From the NCBI GenBank assembly GCA_013399695.1, contig VXAU01003736.1, positions 199,452-263,451 on the forward strand: DNA of 64,000 nt. Reading direction: 5' to 3'. The first letter of the stretch is position 1. Each line of letters opens with the position of its first letter. The position numbers and the translations under genes are program-made. The notes beneath the pieces were generated by a model, which did not search any database, was not told the origin of the DNA, and saw nothing but the letters and a program-made list of their open reading frames with translations. Shown one piece after another: positions 1 to 12,901 of this stretch. This DNA comes from Formicarius rufipectus. Taxonomy: Eukaryota > Chordata > Aves > Passeriformes > Formicariidae.

Positions 1-145
1 TTAAAGAAAAGCTTGCTAATATTCAGCTGTTCCTATTATTCTACATGCTAGTAATTTACAGACATTTTAAGAGACAGCAGTGATAATCACTACCAGTTTT
101 ATTTTTTTATTTCCATAAAGTTCTCATGTGTAAGCATAAATCCTG

Positions 146-176
<31 letters not shown>

Positions 177-2209
177 TGAGAANAAAAAAAAGATCTTTCT
201 TGTGTAGGTGAAAGCCCCTATTCAAACAGCACTAATGAAAGGCAGTGGTGTAAACTGCTGCAAAAGCAGTTTTCTCCTAGCATGAATTTTCTCTGTTTCA
301 AGGTCATTCTGGTATAAAAGTGCTTTGCAGCTTGCTTGCAATATAAATCCCAATGAATGTATGTTTTTTGGTTTTTTTTTTTTTTTATCAGCAAGGATTA
401 CTCTTAGGGTCCCTTAAGCACATTCACCTGTGAATAAGATTGAATAGAAGGTGCAGCCCCTGTCCTAAGGACCATGGTAATGACTTTTTTTCCCCTGTCT
501 ATGTGTGCTATGACACATTATATATCCTTACATGGGGACACAGCAACAGTGGACTGGGCACAGATAGGGAGGGGGACAATGTGCAGTGAAGCTTTGCTGC
601 AGAGAACCTGGAACACTGAACAGCAGCTGGGACTGTGTGAAAATGTTGGTGGGATATATGGAGCTCTGGGTGATTTTCTCTCCCCTCTAAGTAAATCCAT
701 TCCTGAAGTAGCTTTACCTGATCAGAAGGGTAATTTTAGTAGCAGTACGTCATCTATGCTAGAGCATGTCTGGTTCTGGTTACTCAAAACTCTAATTCTA
801 ACCCAAAATTTAGGGGTAAATTTCTCCATATCAGAACAGAAAACAATGGTAAGCATGCAAATTTAAATCACACATCTAAAGAATGGTGGTGAAGAGTTGT
901 TACTTCAGAGGTGCAAAATAGTTGTGCAGAGGTTACATCAGACTTACATATTCATCATAAATTGTTAAATAGTCCCACACAAAATTACTTTTGTCATCTT
1001 ATTTTTTGTCACTTTGCAAAACAAAAGCTAGTTTCAATTCCTGAAGACAGAACTGTCTTCAATTATAGAAGCTAAAGGATATATGCTGCAGTTCATAAGG
1101 AGTGCCTGTATATTACAAATTTGCTTAATTGTTTTTAGAGATGCCAATACTAATTAGGACTTCATTGGCTTTTCCATTGAAAATAGTTAAAATATCCTCA
1201 TTAAGTATGAAAAAAAAAATTAAGACTGTTTACATTACAAGTTTCTGCCAAATTTTAACTCACGTTTCAGCCTGGGATGGAGTTCACCCTTCTGTGTCTC
1301 AGTGCCTTACCCTTTTCAGCTTAGACAAGATTGGGGGTCTGAAGGGAAAAAATTTGTTCTGCCAGTGTTTTTCAATTTGCAGTTTAGAGAACTCCTCCAT
1401 TTTGTGAGTCTCAGGTTATCATGTAATTTAGTACAATACAACTCTTGAGTATGTTAATTCAGGACTTTATGAAAATTATACTCTACAAAAAGGTTTCTGA
1501 AGAAGGGAAGCAAAAATCTCCACAGAAGATAGGACAGAGGACTAGTAGAAACAAAGAAACCAAGGGCACAAGGTAAAAGAAGTGAGGTCTTCTGAGTCTC
1601 CTGGGTCCTGGTATATTTTTCTTCCCCCAGTTTCTATTTCCTGATGCCATGTCTATTTTTCTAGTTTACCTCTCTCCTTTTCATCACTCCTGAGGAATAT
1701 TTTCTAGTTAAGTTTCTTCTTCGGTCCCTTTATAAGCATACACAATCTTAATATGTTGCATAGTAATTCAGCATAGCCAGTTTCTGAAATGTCACTCCTT
1801 AAACTCTCTCTGAATGCAGCACTACAAACTAAACACTGTGTACAGCTTTTCTTTCTACTGCATGAGCTAAAAATTGTGCTAGTGTGTTTTCACAGCTTCT
1901 GTTTAGCTGGGAGTTTAGGGAACACATGAGAAGTATGACAGTTTGGCTTCTAAAACTCGTATATTAATTTGGATATCAGCATCGCCACTAAAGGTACTTT
2001 CTGTAATTTATAGGTCTGCTGTAACATAACTATTATTAAATTAACTAATGTTTGTGTGAGAGTTCTCTGACATATGAAAAAAATGTTAACTTTATAAAAT
2101 ATGTAAAGTTTAATTGGATACATGAATGAATTTTTGTTTTGTAGGTGCCTTTAGATAGTAAAAAATGTGGAGTTTTTTTCTGATTCTTCTATGTTTTTTA
2201 TCTTGGCAG
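1..2209 (+). other. HCN1: HCN1 intron upstream of the first visible exon (partial)
   Basis: This is the 3' end of the intron before the first visible HCN1 exon. By comparison with mammalian HCN1 it would be intron 4, which is an inference because the earlier exons are outside the window. It is AT-rich and ends in a T-rich tract followed by TTGGCAG at 2203-2209, a good 3' splice site. It contains a 27-base A run at 150-176 and an assembly N at 183. The open frames at 474-866 and 1129-1407 have no recognisable protein similarity and no flanking splice logic, so I treat them as chance. Confidence 0.85.
150..191. repeat. poly-A run with an assembly N
   Basis: A run of 27 A's (150-176) is followed by TGAGAA, an N at 183 and more A's. 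The N next to a homopolymer suggests an unresolved contig join. No retroposed body is recognisable upstream of it. Confidence 0.7.
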
Positions 2210-2356
2210 TACAAACAAGTGGAACAGTACATGTCATTCCACAAGCTACCTGCTGAAATGCGCCAGAAGATCCATGATTACTATGAGCATCGCTACCAAG
2301 GCAAAATCTTTGATGAAGAAAACATTTTGAATGAACTCAATGATCCTCTCAGGGAG
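2210..2356 (+). CDS. HCN1: HCN1 exon encoding the C-linker (147 bp, phase 0/0)
   Basis: This exon encodes 49 residues beginning YKQVEQYMSFHKLPAEMRQK and ending NDPLRE. The segment is the C-linker of HCN channels: the end of helix A', helix B' (around MRQKIHDYYEHRYQ), helix C' (FDEENILNELN) and the start of D'. In the tetramer the C-linker carries cAMP-driven movement of the binding domain to the S6 gate. The acceptor is TTGGCAG before 2210 and the donor is GAG|GTAAGA at 2357. It starts and ends on codon boundaries. Human HCN1, as I recall it, has Asp where this has Glu in the PAEM segment. I call HCN1 rather than HCN2-4 mainly from the downstream exons, which carry paralogue-specific residues. 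Reading on past 2356 into the intron is not coding. Confidence 0.97.
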
Positions 2357-3755
2357 GTAAGATTAACATGCTGGAGTAGCTCTTCATGGTATGGAAAACT
2401 TTCATATCTTTTCTGTTTCTGTGTTGACATGCTCTTTCTGACTCCATTCTGTAACATTTCATCTCATCTGACCCAGTTAATGAATGACCAGGATGATTAA
2501 ATTTATATTAGATTGACACAAAAAAATAAACAGATTTACACTATATTCTGAACCAGTCTGACAGAGTCACTGCCACACAAGGATGTCAAAGCGTAAAGTC
2601 CTATCCTTAATGATTGTCAGGAACTCATGCATTTCTGCCACTTTTTAAAACAGAGAGCAGCTGGACTCAAATGATCATGGGTGAATTTTTTTTCTGCTTT
2701 CCCTACTTGCGAACCACACAGCTGTATAGATAAAACTGAAATCCACCTCAGAGTGAGAGTTCCTTTGTGAAGCAGCGTCCTCAGTGAAGACGGTCTCTTC
2801 ATGAGAGGTGGAAGCTGGAATATGATATACAAGCCATTTAAAAATCTTTTGCTAAAACTTTAGTCTGTATTCCAGTTTTGGAGGTTATGCTATGCGATTT
2901 TACATGATGTGATGTGATGTGTGGAAGCAGTTAGAATTTTCTTTGCAAGTTGCTTTTGTGGACAAAGGCAGTGTTCATCTTGCTGTGGTAGAAGTAGCTG
3001 CTTCAGAGGAGGATAAATCAAACTGTCTCCTGTTGTGTGCTGCTCATACATGACCTACTCAAGGATGTTGGCAGATATATTCTACTGAAAGAAGGGAGGC
3101 AAAAAACAAACAGGAAAAGAAGTAAGTTAAAAAACTCGTATTGAAAAGAGCATGTAAGAAAAAGAGAAAAAAACAGGAAAAGTGTGGGAATTATCCTTAG
3201 ACTACAATGACAGGCAAAACATGAATCTTGGCCAGTATGGAGCTTGTCTTTTGTTTTGAACAGAAGCATGTACAGACATATCAGTCACTGACATCAGAAA
3301 CTGTTTCATATGTTTCTGCTCTGTAAGTGAAGTCTATACCCTTCCCTTGCAAAATACTATTTTCCAAATAGCAATTTGCAGTTGTTGCACTCTAACTACC
3401 TGTGTTTTCCTCTTTTCCTGCCTCCCTCTTTGTTTCCTCCCCCTCTCTCCTAGCTTTGTTACCTTCCCATCCTTTTTTATTATACCTTAGTAGCAGTAAG
3501 GCAAGTTTAGTCAAACAAAATCACTTCTGGGGAGAGACCAAGCATGGAGAATTAAAAAAATTAATGAACTCCTAAAAATATAGAAGAAGAATAGGATTTC
3601 ATGGAAGGAATGGCTTCTGATTTTGCTATGATCATGCTGTACTTAACATGTCTTCTTTGTTCCCTGTATTATTGAAGAAAAAATTATTTACTCAGCTACA
3701 AATCTAGTTTGCACATGACCCTGATGACAGCACAGTAGTGTTCCAGAGAAAGGTA

Positions 3756-3770
3756 AAAAAAAAAAAAAAN
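3756..3770. repeat. poly-A tract ending at an assembly N
   Basis: An A run of about 15 bases ends at the N at 3770. This is another single-N join at a homopolymer. Confidence 0.6.
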
Positions 3771-4600
3771 AAGAACTGGGCAATGGCAATGGCAAAACAG
3801 GGTTCTGAATGAATGTGTCCAAATTTTGGTGGCAGATTATTCACTGTGCTCTGAAAGCACCACTTGGGTGTTTGCTTAGTTAGTAGTTTCAAATTTAGCT
3901 GCCACTTCAGTGTCTGCAGTTCAGTCATCCAGGTAGTAGCTTTTTGGTGTTACTAATGGATAATAAATTAGTCTTTTAAAGGTGGAACATGATCGTTCAC
4001 ACATTGGATGGGATTTACTCCCTTACATTTCAACAATGCACAAGGCTATAATAGGTGATAGCACTGGTAGCCTATCTGTGTCATTGAAGAATAAATATTG
4101 ACTGCACTTAAAATTTTAATTACTCTGACATTTGATTATGCTTGGAATTCAGCATAGGGTAAAAATTCAGAGTCTTCACAAGACATACTTATCTTGATGA
4201 AAGTAGCTTCTGACAAAGACTTTTATCTGAAACCATTATTTTCTTACTGAGAGTAAGCAGAACAAAAGAAACCATACAACTGCTTCATAATTATAGCATC
4301 ATGAGATGTTATAAAAAAAGTTGCAGTGTTTTCACTACTTCTTGTTCTCAGCCATTCAAATTTACTGTATGGACTGAAATTTTCCACAGTTAGGCTCTCT
4401 TTAGGAGTGCTGACCTTTTTTTTAGTCCATGTTTTAAAATTTTGTCTCTTTTTTAGCAGAAAAGTAATTATGCATTATATAAATACGATTATTCAGCCAT
4501 TAAAAATAGCTAAAGTACATAGAATTAGCAGTAAAAATCTGGTGTAAAAATAGTTCTTACATGATAAATACTAGTAATAAAGCTGCATATGCTTATTAAA

Positions 4601-5155
4601 TCATAGAATCAAAGAATATGTTGAGTTGGAAGGGACACATCAGGATCATCGAGTCAAACTCAGCCCAGCACAGGACCATCCCCAAGAGTCACACCATCTG
4701 CCTGAGAGCATTATCCAAACACTTCTTGAACTTTATCAGCCTTGGTGCTGTGACCACTTCCCTGGAGAGCCTATTCCAGTGCCCAACCACCCCCTGGAGG
4801 AAGAACCTTTTTCTAATACCCAACCTAAACCTCCTCTGACACAACTTCAGGCCATTCCCTCAGGTCCTGTCACTGTTTACCACAGAGATCAGTGCCTGCC
4901 CCTCCTCTTCACCTCACAAGGAAGCTGTAACTGCAACGAGGTCTCCTCTTCACCAGCTGAACAGACAAAATGGCCTCAGTTGCTCGTCATACATCTTCCC
5001 CTCAAGGCCCTTCACCACCTTCATTGCCCTCCTTTGGACACCCTGTAATGACTTAATGTCTTTCTTATATTGCAGTGCCCAAAACTGCACACAATGTTCA
5101 GGGAGAGGCTGCCCCAGTGCAGAGCAGAGTGAGACAATCCCTTCCTGTGATAGTA
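4601..5155 (-). mobile_element. CR1 LINE fragment, 5'-truncated
   Basis: The + strand begins TCATAGAATCAAAGAATATG, the complement of the CR1 3' terminal repeat, so the element is on the minus strand. It continues with typical CR1 3' sequence: the complement of a block about small acreage of the 3' UTR and ORF2 end, including CATTATCCAAACACTTCTTG and GAGCCTATTCCAGTGCCCAA. It fades around 5150 after GTGAGACAATCCC. The copy at 63431-64000 shares the same blocks, so the two belong to the same or related CR1 subfamilies. The overlapping open frames at 4618-5195 are broken fragments of this repeat. Confidence 0.92.
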
Positions 5156-6040
5156 GAGGTTTACACTTACTTGGTAGAAGAGGATGGATGTTCAATTTAA
5201 AGAACTTCTGAAAATTATGTATGGAAAATTCATAGTAGATTTAATTATTAAAATAATGAAAATGGAGAAAAGGTTTTGATATATATGTGCAAGTGCCTAA
5301 CAGTTTTGGGTAATACGAATAGAGTCAAGTTTATTGTGGAGAATTTAGAAGAGATTCATAAAAAAAGAAAAAAGAATCTTGAACATTTTTAAAATTTACA
5401 GAACTGTAAGGGCTTCAAAGCTGAGTAAAGCAACTAGTGGCTGACCTCTATCATTTAAGTATAATCTTCTATTGACAGAGATTGTGTTCGATGACTGGAT
5501 ACTAAGGTAGACATTTATGAGACTGAAAAACTCTATATTCTCCCCACTTAAGTTAATTGCACAATTTGGGTATATTAGTTCATTGGTAATGTAGTTAATT
5601 GGAGGTTTTCAGCTCTACACACTCAAACTGAATTAACCATGCACCACATCATGTGATGTGCTACCACATGCTCATAAGGACACATGCTGCCTAACAAGAA
5701 TAGAGGATAAAGGTTGATTTTCATTAAATTCAGAAACTTCACTCTAATTGAAAAACAAATCCCCTTTTTTTAGTTAGACATCTAATAGTAACTGTCCAGT
5801 CTTTTCAGTAATAAGATAATCAGGAGACTCCTGGCAGTTACAATTTTGGTAGAGATGTAAGATTTTGAATTGCTTCTTCCAGACCATGCAGAGTTGGATT
5901 CATCAAACCTATTTGTAGCTCCATGCAAGTTCTGCAACAAGTCTAAGATAATCATTAGGCTCTCTCTGCACATACCACCCACACACACATGCTCTCACAG
6001 TAAAGAAAACCTACATCTTCAAACAGTAATTGACATATGA

Positions 6041-6090
6041 AATAAATTCTGTCTTTAATAGCTTTTTCAATAAATTCTGTCTTTAATAGC
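6041..6090. repeat. Tandem duplication of 22 bp (period 28)
   Basis: The motif AATAAATTCTGTCTTTAATA plus GC occurs at 6041-6062 and again at 6069-6090 with a 6-bp spacer. It is a simple local duplication in the intron with no evident function. Confidence 0.85.
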
Positions 6091-8100
6091 ATTTGCAATT
6101 AAATGTCGCTCTCCCTCATTTCTTGATGTAGTGATGAGAAATTGATAACAATTAGCATGCTTCCCTTATGTAAATACTATCTCTGGTTCTTCAGCAGACA
6201 GAGATACTAAAGTTCATATTTTTTAACTCCAAATTCTTGCCACCTACATGCTTGAACATCATTTGGGCTCAGATGGCCTTAATCCTAACAGGTGCCTTTG
6301 ATACTGTCATGACATGAAATGGAGATGCTACAGATGACAGGGAAAGGAAAAAACCCAAACACATTAAAAACTCCACATAGCTAAGAGAAATATATTTCAA
6401 AAGGACACTTTAATTATAAAAGTTTAAACACATATGTATACCCAGTTTCATCTTGTAAGTAGAAGCAATTTCAAATTGGCTCAGCTCTGCATTTGTCTAA
6501 GCCATCAGCCTTGCTAGCAGTGGCTGTACATGGAAGAAGAACAGGTTAAACTATAGTGTATCCATTAATGATTGGGCTAGACTTACAATATTTCCAGCTT
6601 GAGGAACACTTTGAGGCTGATGTGATTTGAATATGGGATAATCCTCAATACACATCTCTTCCAATTATTTGCATTCTTGAATCTATGTACTTTCTGCAAC
6701 CACACCATCCTGTGTCAAGGAGCACAGACCTGTTCTTACTGCCTTAGAAACCACTTCCTTCTTTTGAGATTGAGTGTGACTCCAACTGTGTTTTGGTTTT
6801 GATGACCATTAATTCTTGTAACAAAAGTGATAGTACAATCAATTCCTACCCACTCTTTGCACAGGTTATGATTTTATAGACTTATAAGATGACATCCTTT
6901 AACTGTGGGGTTTTGATGGTAAAGAGACACATTTTACTTAATTCTGTTCTGCATGGAAGCTAGCTCTCACCTGTAATCATCATTGATATTCTCAATTTTC
7001 TTTTTTTTCCTGGCTGTACTTTAGCCTTTTAGACCTGAGAGCATTAGGTCTGCAGCTAGCACACTAATGTTATAATAATACAAATAATTAATTTCCTACT
7101 AATTCCTAACACTAATTTGCTTTTTAATCACTGTCAACCATCAAGTTTCCTTTTGTTTTTTTTGTGTTTTGTTTTTTTTTTTTTTTAATTGTAATGGTAA
7201 GAACTACCTCTAAGAGGTAATGAACACATTATTTATTTTATGTGTTTGTCTAGGTGTATCTATTAATATTTCTCTCCATCAATAACTTCCACACAAGACC
7301 ATAAGAAGCTTCCTGTAGTTTTTTTAACAAGCTTCTTCATCTTTACATTGTGCTGTTTCTGGAACCGAGCAGAAGTGTGTGAAGTTCTTGGCTTTTGTTT
7401 TTCCCGTAGGGATAGTGCATGTAGGCACATTGTTGTACCTATTACAGCCTAACGAGTCAGGAGTAAGATTCTGAAAAATAACTTGCATGGTGCCTAGTGT
7501 TGCATCAAGAGTGGCATTTTGTGACAGTTCTTGTAAGGGAAGTACTCCCAGAACCAACTAATGGAAAGCTTCCATTAGTGGATTTATAATTTATATCATA
7601 TGTAAGTGAAAATGGGACACAAACCAGTTCAGTTTGATACATGTAGACAAATTGGGGTTTTTTGTAGAGAAATAATTTTTTTTTTTCAAAATCAATTTTA
7701 GAATTATCTGGTAACCTCAGTATTTTTCCTAATTTTTTACCTTCTCCTTTTTTTCCCACTTAAACATACCTCCTTTTTAGATATCTTTCCTTTTATTTAG
7801 TATTTATCTTTAAAAATCACAAAACAATATATGCTCATTTCGACTACACTATAATCCTGTGCACAAACTTCCAGAGTAACAGTATGAGGCCAAAATGTGG
7901 TGTGATTAGCCCACAGAATGTTTCAATCCTTTTTAATAGGATAGTTGTGATGATTTTGCACTACAGACTTTCAAACATTAAATTAATGGTAGACAATCAA
8001 ATTATTTTATAAAAAACCAATAAAGTATGAGAGGCAATATTAAAATTTGGAGATTCCAAGTATCCATATCAAGTATTCCAAGTTCCATATCAACTTATAC

Positions 8101-8130
8101 CTTTTATGAGATAAATTTATCTCATAAAAG
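8101..8130. repeat. Perfect 30-bp palindrome, no spacer
   Basis: Two 15-base arms (CTTTTATGAGATAAA and its exact reverse complement) abut without a loop. Symmetry stops at both edges (8100 C, 8131 A). The sequence is AT-rich and could extrude as a cruciform or form an RNA hairpin in the pre-mRNA. No function is assigned. Confidence 0.95.
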
Positions 8131-11100
8131 ACAGAAAGATAATTGTTTCACTGCAATCCACTTTTCTGCATTTAATATGCAGTGATCCTTGGTATAAAAC
8201 TTAAAGAGGGGAACTAGAAAAAAAGCATCAGAATTATAGATGTAATCACATTGGAACTAATTTAAATATCTCATTATATATCTATACAGAGAATTAACAC
8301 CTCTTTATCCAGTGGATTTTTTTTTTTTTTATGGTGACACAAAGCATAACTTTAGCTCATACTCTGGTGTACTGAATCCTGAATGAATTATGCCACATGT
8401 CAGTCTTGCAGAATAAGTGATGATACACCATAGTATTATTTATCTGACAAATTCTGGGGAAAAAAATTATTTTATAAATAACTGTGTCAATTATGTCTAA
8501 ATTGTAGTTCAAGTATAAAAGGTCCAGGCAAACCCCTAAAAAACACTTTCAAAGAACTATAACAAAGTGTCAAAAATTAAAAATAGTAACAAAAGTCCAT
8601 GTTAATGTAGAAATGGGCAGTCACCAGGTGAATTGATTATTGTGTTTTAAGATGATTTTCCCCAGCAGGTGTGATATGGTAACAAACTATATGCACACTC
8701 ACACCTGTTTCCCAGAGACTTAAGACCATGTAGTTTGATTTCCTGAGCTATGGGGAGTGTGTTTTGCTCCTTGATGTATGAACACACACCAGGGTACATG
8801 CTTGCAGTTGAATTGCCAGCCTTGCTGTTGCACATATTCAAGAAACTTTGATCACAGTCCCTTCTGTGTTTGATGTGTTTTATTAGCAAATCCATCCTGA
8901 AATGAGACATGCTTTGACAAGTCCCACGTCTAACTGCTTCCAGTAATACAGATAATAATACACCAGCGCTCCTCAGTAGTTATGAGCAGTCATGTTACTG
9001 CACCTATAAGATTCCTTTGCTGTAACTGTTTAATAAATATTTCAGATGTGACAGTTCTTTTATAAACTCTTCAAATATACTAAAACAAACCAAATACCCA
9101 AATCTTAGTTCACTAGTTTTCTTTCCTATGTAGAAAGGTAAGTTGTTTGAGAAAAATACAGGACTATTCAGATGTGAAGTAAATACTGTGAAAGATGTCA
9201 AATCCTGTTACAGAAGAGTAAATCTAGTCTGTGCCTACTCCTGTCTAAACTGCTGTTCAGGCACCTGAAGAGCAGATTCAGATATGTTTTGTGGGCACCA
9301 GGTCCAGGCAATGAGAGAACAGCAGCTGTCCCGCAGAGGTGAAATTCACCCATTGCCTTGCTGGATCATCAACTCATCCACTGCCTTGCCTGCAGGATCA
9401 TGCATCCGAGCATCTGTTGTGTTTCAGTTTTTAAAGGACCAAAGAATTGTTCAGATACTTGATAACCCAGGTCGTGCTCAGGGTAGTGGGTGGAAAGACG
9501 CAAGCACTTTTTTTTATCCTTCGTATGGTTTCTAGTGAAAGCCAGGAAAGGTTACTGTGTACTAGTGCTTACCACAACATGTTCATTTTGAACATGGTTT
9601 TGAAGATAGGTTTGAATATGCCATTGTGAGTATAAATAGTATTGCTGATATTTAGGATGTTCAAAGTAATAATAACCTACTTCAGATAACTTCTGAGTTA
9701 GGTCTTCTTATGTAAACACATTATTTTAAACTTGCTTTGGCTTGACAGGTGTTGTTTTCAGTAGGATGTGGAAAGTTTGGATTATTTAGCTAAAAAAAAC
9801 CCGGTATATTGCCCTAAAGGATATTTTGCCCTAATCCCTGATTTGTGCCTATGAATTTATTATATTAAAACAACAGAAGTTAACACATGTTCTTTTAAAT
9901 CTGTTAGAGAATAATTGAAGATAAATGAAAAATAAATTACAATTCTTGATGCAGGGCTAGGAATGACATTATCTCTTCTAATTCAAGATTAGGAGATGCA
10001 GTATCTGGCACTCTTATACCTACCATGATTCTCCATTTTTCCCTTCATGTGCTTCTGCAATAAAAAGCCAAAGCATTTGCATAAGAAAACATGGGAAGGA
10101 AAAGGGGGAAAGCAAAGGGCAGGATGCAGCTCTGACTGCAGTAGACAACATACTTCAGACAAGACAGGTATGCACAGTGTAGGCATGTCCACATACCTTT
10201 CCCTTAAATCTCATCCTTGGAGGTGGTGAGATAGAACAACTTTTTCATGAGCTTTCAGGGTAGAATTTAAATTCTAGATTCAAAAGCATGATAAAGTATT
10301 TGGAAATAGATTTTTTTTTTCAAATCGGTAAAAATGCTTTTGAGGCCATGTAATACATAGGTTTCTGTGTTGAATGAGCACCCTTCCAACATGTCACTGT
10401 CTATGCAAGTCACCACAAAGATTGTGACTTGCCATCAGCAAGAGGAGGTAAAAAATGCCATGCACTGTTTGATGCATAAATAAATGCATGTCCTATTTTC
10501 ATGCAGTCAGTTGCACGTTATGATTAGGGTACTAACATCATGCAGAAGGGTACACAGCATTTCCCATGCATAAATCTGTAGTTGCTTTTCATGAGCATGT
10601 GATCTCAAAGGCAAAGACAAGTAGAGCAAAAAATAAAGAAGCACAAAATCTGTTCTGAATACACACTTATGAACTTAATATCCAGTTGGTACACTAATGA
10701 TTTTCAATCTGTGAGAGATATCCAAGTTAAATTTGGCACTTCAAGACAATGCTAGATTATTGTTATTCTTTAATCCTAGTGCTACTTGAACAGAAAGAAA
10801 AAATTGTATATTATTTTTAAACCTGCACAAAATTCTGTCTAATCAGTAGTTTTTTACTGTTGGTGTTATCTAGAAAATGCAATAAGCAAATACTTATAAT
10901 CTCTTCTCCATAAATTGTTTTTTAGTTAAGTCAAAATTGAAATACTGAATTTTTTAGTACCTGAAAAATCAGGAGCCTCTTCTACAGTTGCAAAATAAAC
11001 TTTTGCAATTGTAATATTTTACGATGAAGAAATTAAATGGAATTAATTTTTTTGAAATTATGTATAAATGGAGAGATAATTAAATTTAGCATCGATATGG

Positions 11101-12616
11101 ATACACATTATATGAATGATACTTGTTTCATTTAAAGATAAGTGTCTAATGCTGAAGGAACTTAGTATCTGATATTTTTAATGATTAACGAGAGTCTCAG
11201 AGATGAGTGAAATTAAAGGCTGGTGCAAAATGTGGAGTCTAGCACTGTGTCTACAGGTACAGGCTTCCTGGTAGCTCCTGGATTGAGTTCAAGGCAATGT
11301 TTTCGTGTGTTGTCTCTACCTCTTTCATGATAGCTTCTCAGTCCTGGGTCAGTAGTAGCACAGGATCCTAAGCCAGCCTTGGCAGTAACAACAAGTTCCA
11401 AAGAGGATTCTAAGCTCTGTTTTTCTGTGGAGTCTGTTATTTTTCTTCTGAACAAATTCATTTTTCTTTTCCTTCATTTGTGAAAAGCAAAACTGTGGTT
11501 GTTTGAAGGATACTATAAGGTGCCCTAACAAACAAACAGTTGCTTGTTTTATGAGCTGATCGTTGCATGTTTGTGTTCTCACTATAGTACATGTGAAACA
11601 GTGGATCATGCCTTGCTAGAAGACTAAAATATTTTGTGGATAAAATAAATATATCAATTTAAAGAAAAGCCACATTCTTTGTAAATAACAGTTTTCATTT
11701 TAGCCTGTATGGCAGTCATTACATAACTGTGCTACTGGAGACTCATTTTTGTGATGTCATGGATGTTCCTTACATGTATTAAACAATTAAGTTTATTTCA
11801 TAGCGAGGAGTTTTTCTTGTACTAAATTGAAAGTCAGGAAGTAAATATGTGTGTGCAAGTATGCATCTATTAAAAAATAATAAAATAGAATTATTGAAAA
11901 ACATTTGAAAAATATGCACTATGCTCTGGAAGTTGTAATAGAATATTTGGAAAGTACAGTGGCTAGTACAGACATCTGCAAAACAAACATCCAGTTAACT
12001 CATTGTACCACTCATAGCTACACAATGTATAAACATTGTCTATTTATGAAAAATAAGATTTTTCATAATCATCCACATTTCACCAAGAGTAGAAAGTCTC
12101 TCATTCTTGCAGCACTGGAAATTAAATAGTTAATTCTTTTTAGCACTTGGCAGAAAACAGATTCACTCCTTAGAGGAAAAGAAATGCTGTCAGTATTTTG
12201 TGGACAGAGTAATATATACAACAGACCTTGAAGGGAATTTAGAGGCAATGACATCTGTAGAGAAGCAGAAATGAAGGTGTATGTAGCTTGCTTTGTCATT
12301 CTCTAGCACCAGATACGTTCTTCATAATATTGATACTTACACCAAAGGGACAAACTTAGAATGTGAGAAAGAGGTTAATACCCTTCCTGAGCCATTATTT
12401 AAAGTTCATGGCTAGCCTATTTTTAGGCCACCATGTGAGAAGATGTTCGCTGAAAATAGATACAGATCATGTGTCCTTGCAGAATATAGAACATCAGGAC
12501 ATTTCATTTCCAAAGAACATAATTGAGACTCAGAGAAGAATTTTCTTTCCTCTTGCCTCTTTGCTTGTAGATTATAACTTCAGTTATACAAGTACACGCT
12601 CTTATGTGAGTCATAT

Positions 12617-12702
12617 TATATATATATATATATATAAATAATTGATGGGATGATGAATTATATGTAAGAAAGCTACTGTTTTGTTTCTAATAGGGAACAT
12701 TN

Positions 12703-12736
<34 letters not shown>

Positions 12737-12738
12737 AA
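12617..12738. repeat. (TA)n microsatellites around an assembly N
   Basis: A TA run occupies 12617-12636 and a second occupies 12703-12738, starting directly after the N at 12702. The intervening 65 bases are not repetitive. The true repeat length is unreliable because of the N join. Confidence 0.8.
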
Positions 12739-12851
12739 ACAATTTGAAATACAGCTCTAATGGGACACATTAATTAGTTAAACTTTGATTTTTTTTTCAT
12801 TAAATGTATGAACATGTACATTTGTACACTCATAAATGCATCTGTGGGAGA

Positions 12852-12901
12852 GTGTATATATGCATATGTATATGTGCGTATATATATTCACACACACACA
12901 C
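12852..12901. repeat. Mixed TATG/TA/CA simple repeat
   Basis: Alternating purine-pyrimidine sequence runs from GTGTATATATGCATATGTAT into a CA run. It is an ordinary intronic microsatellite. Confidence 0.75.

Noticed and set aside
474..866. A 130-codon + strand open frame upstream of the first visible exon
   Set aside because: No recognisable domains, it lies in an HCN1 intron, and its composition is like surrounding non-coding DNA.
4618..5195. Open frames of 73-140 codons on both strands
   Set aside because: All lie inside the antisense CR1 copy and match no CR1 protein frame on the + strand.
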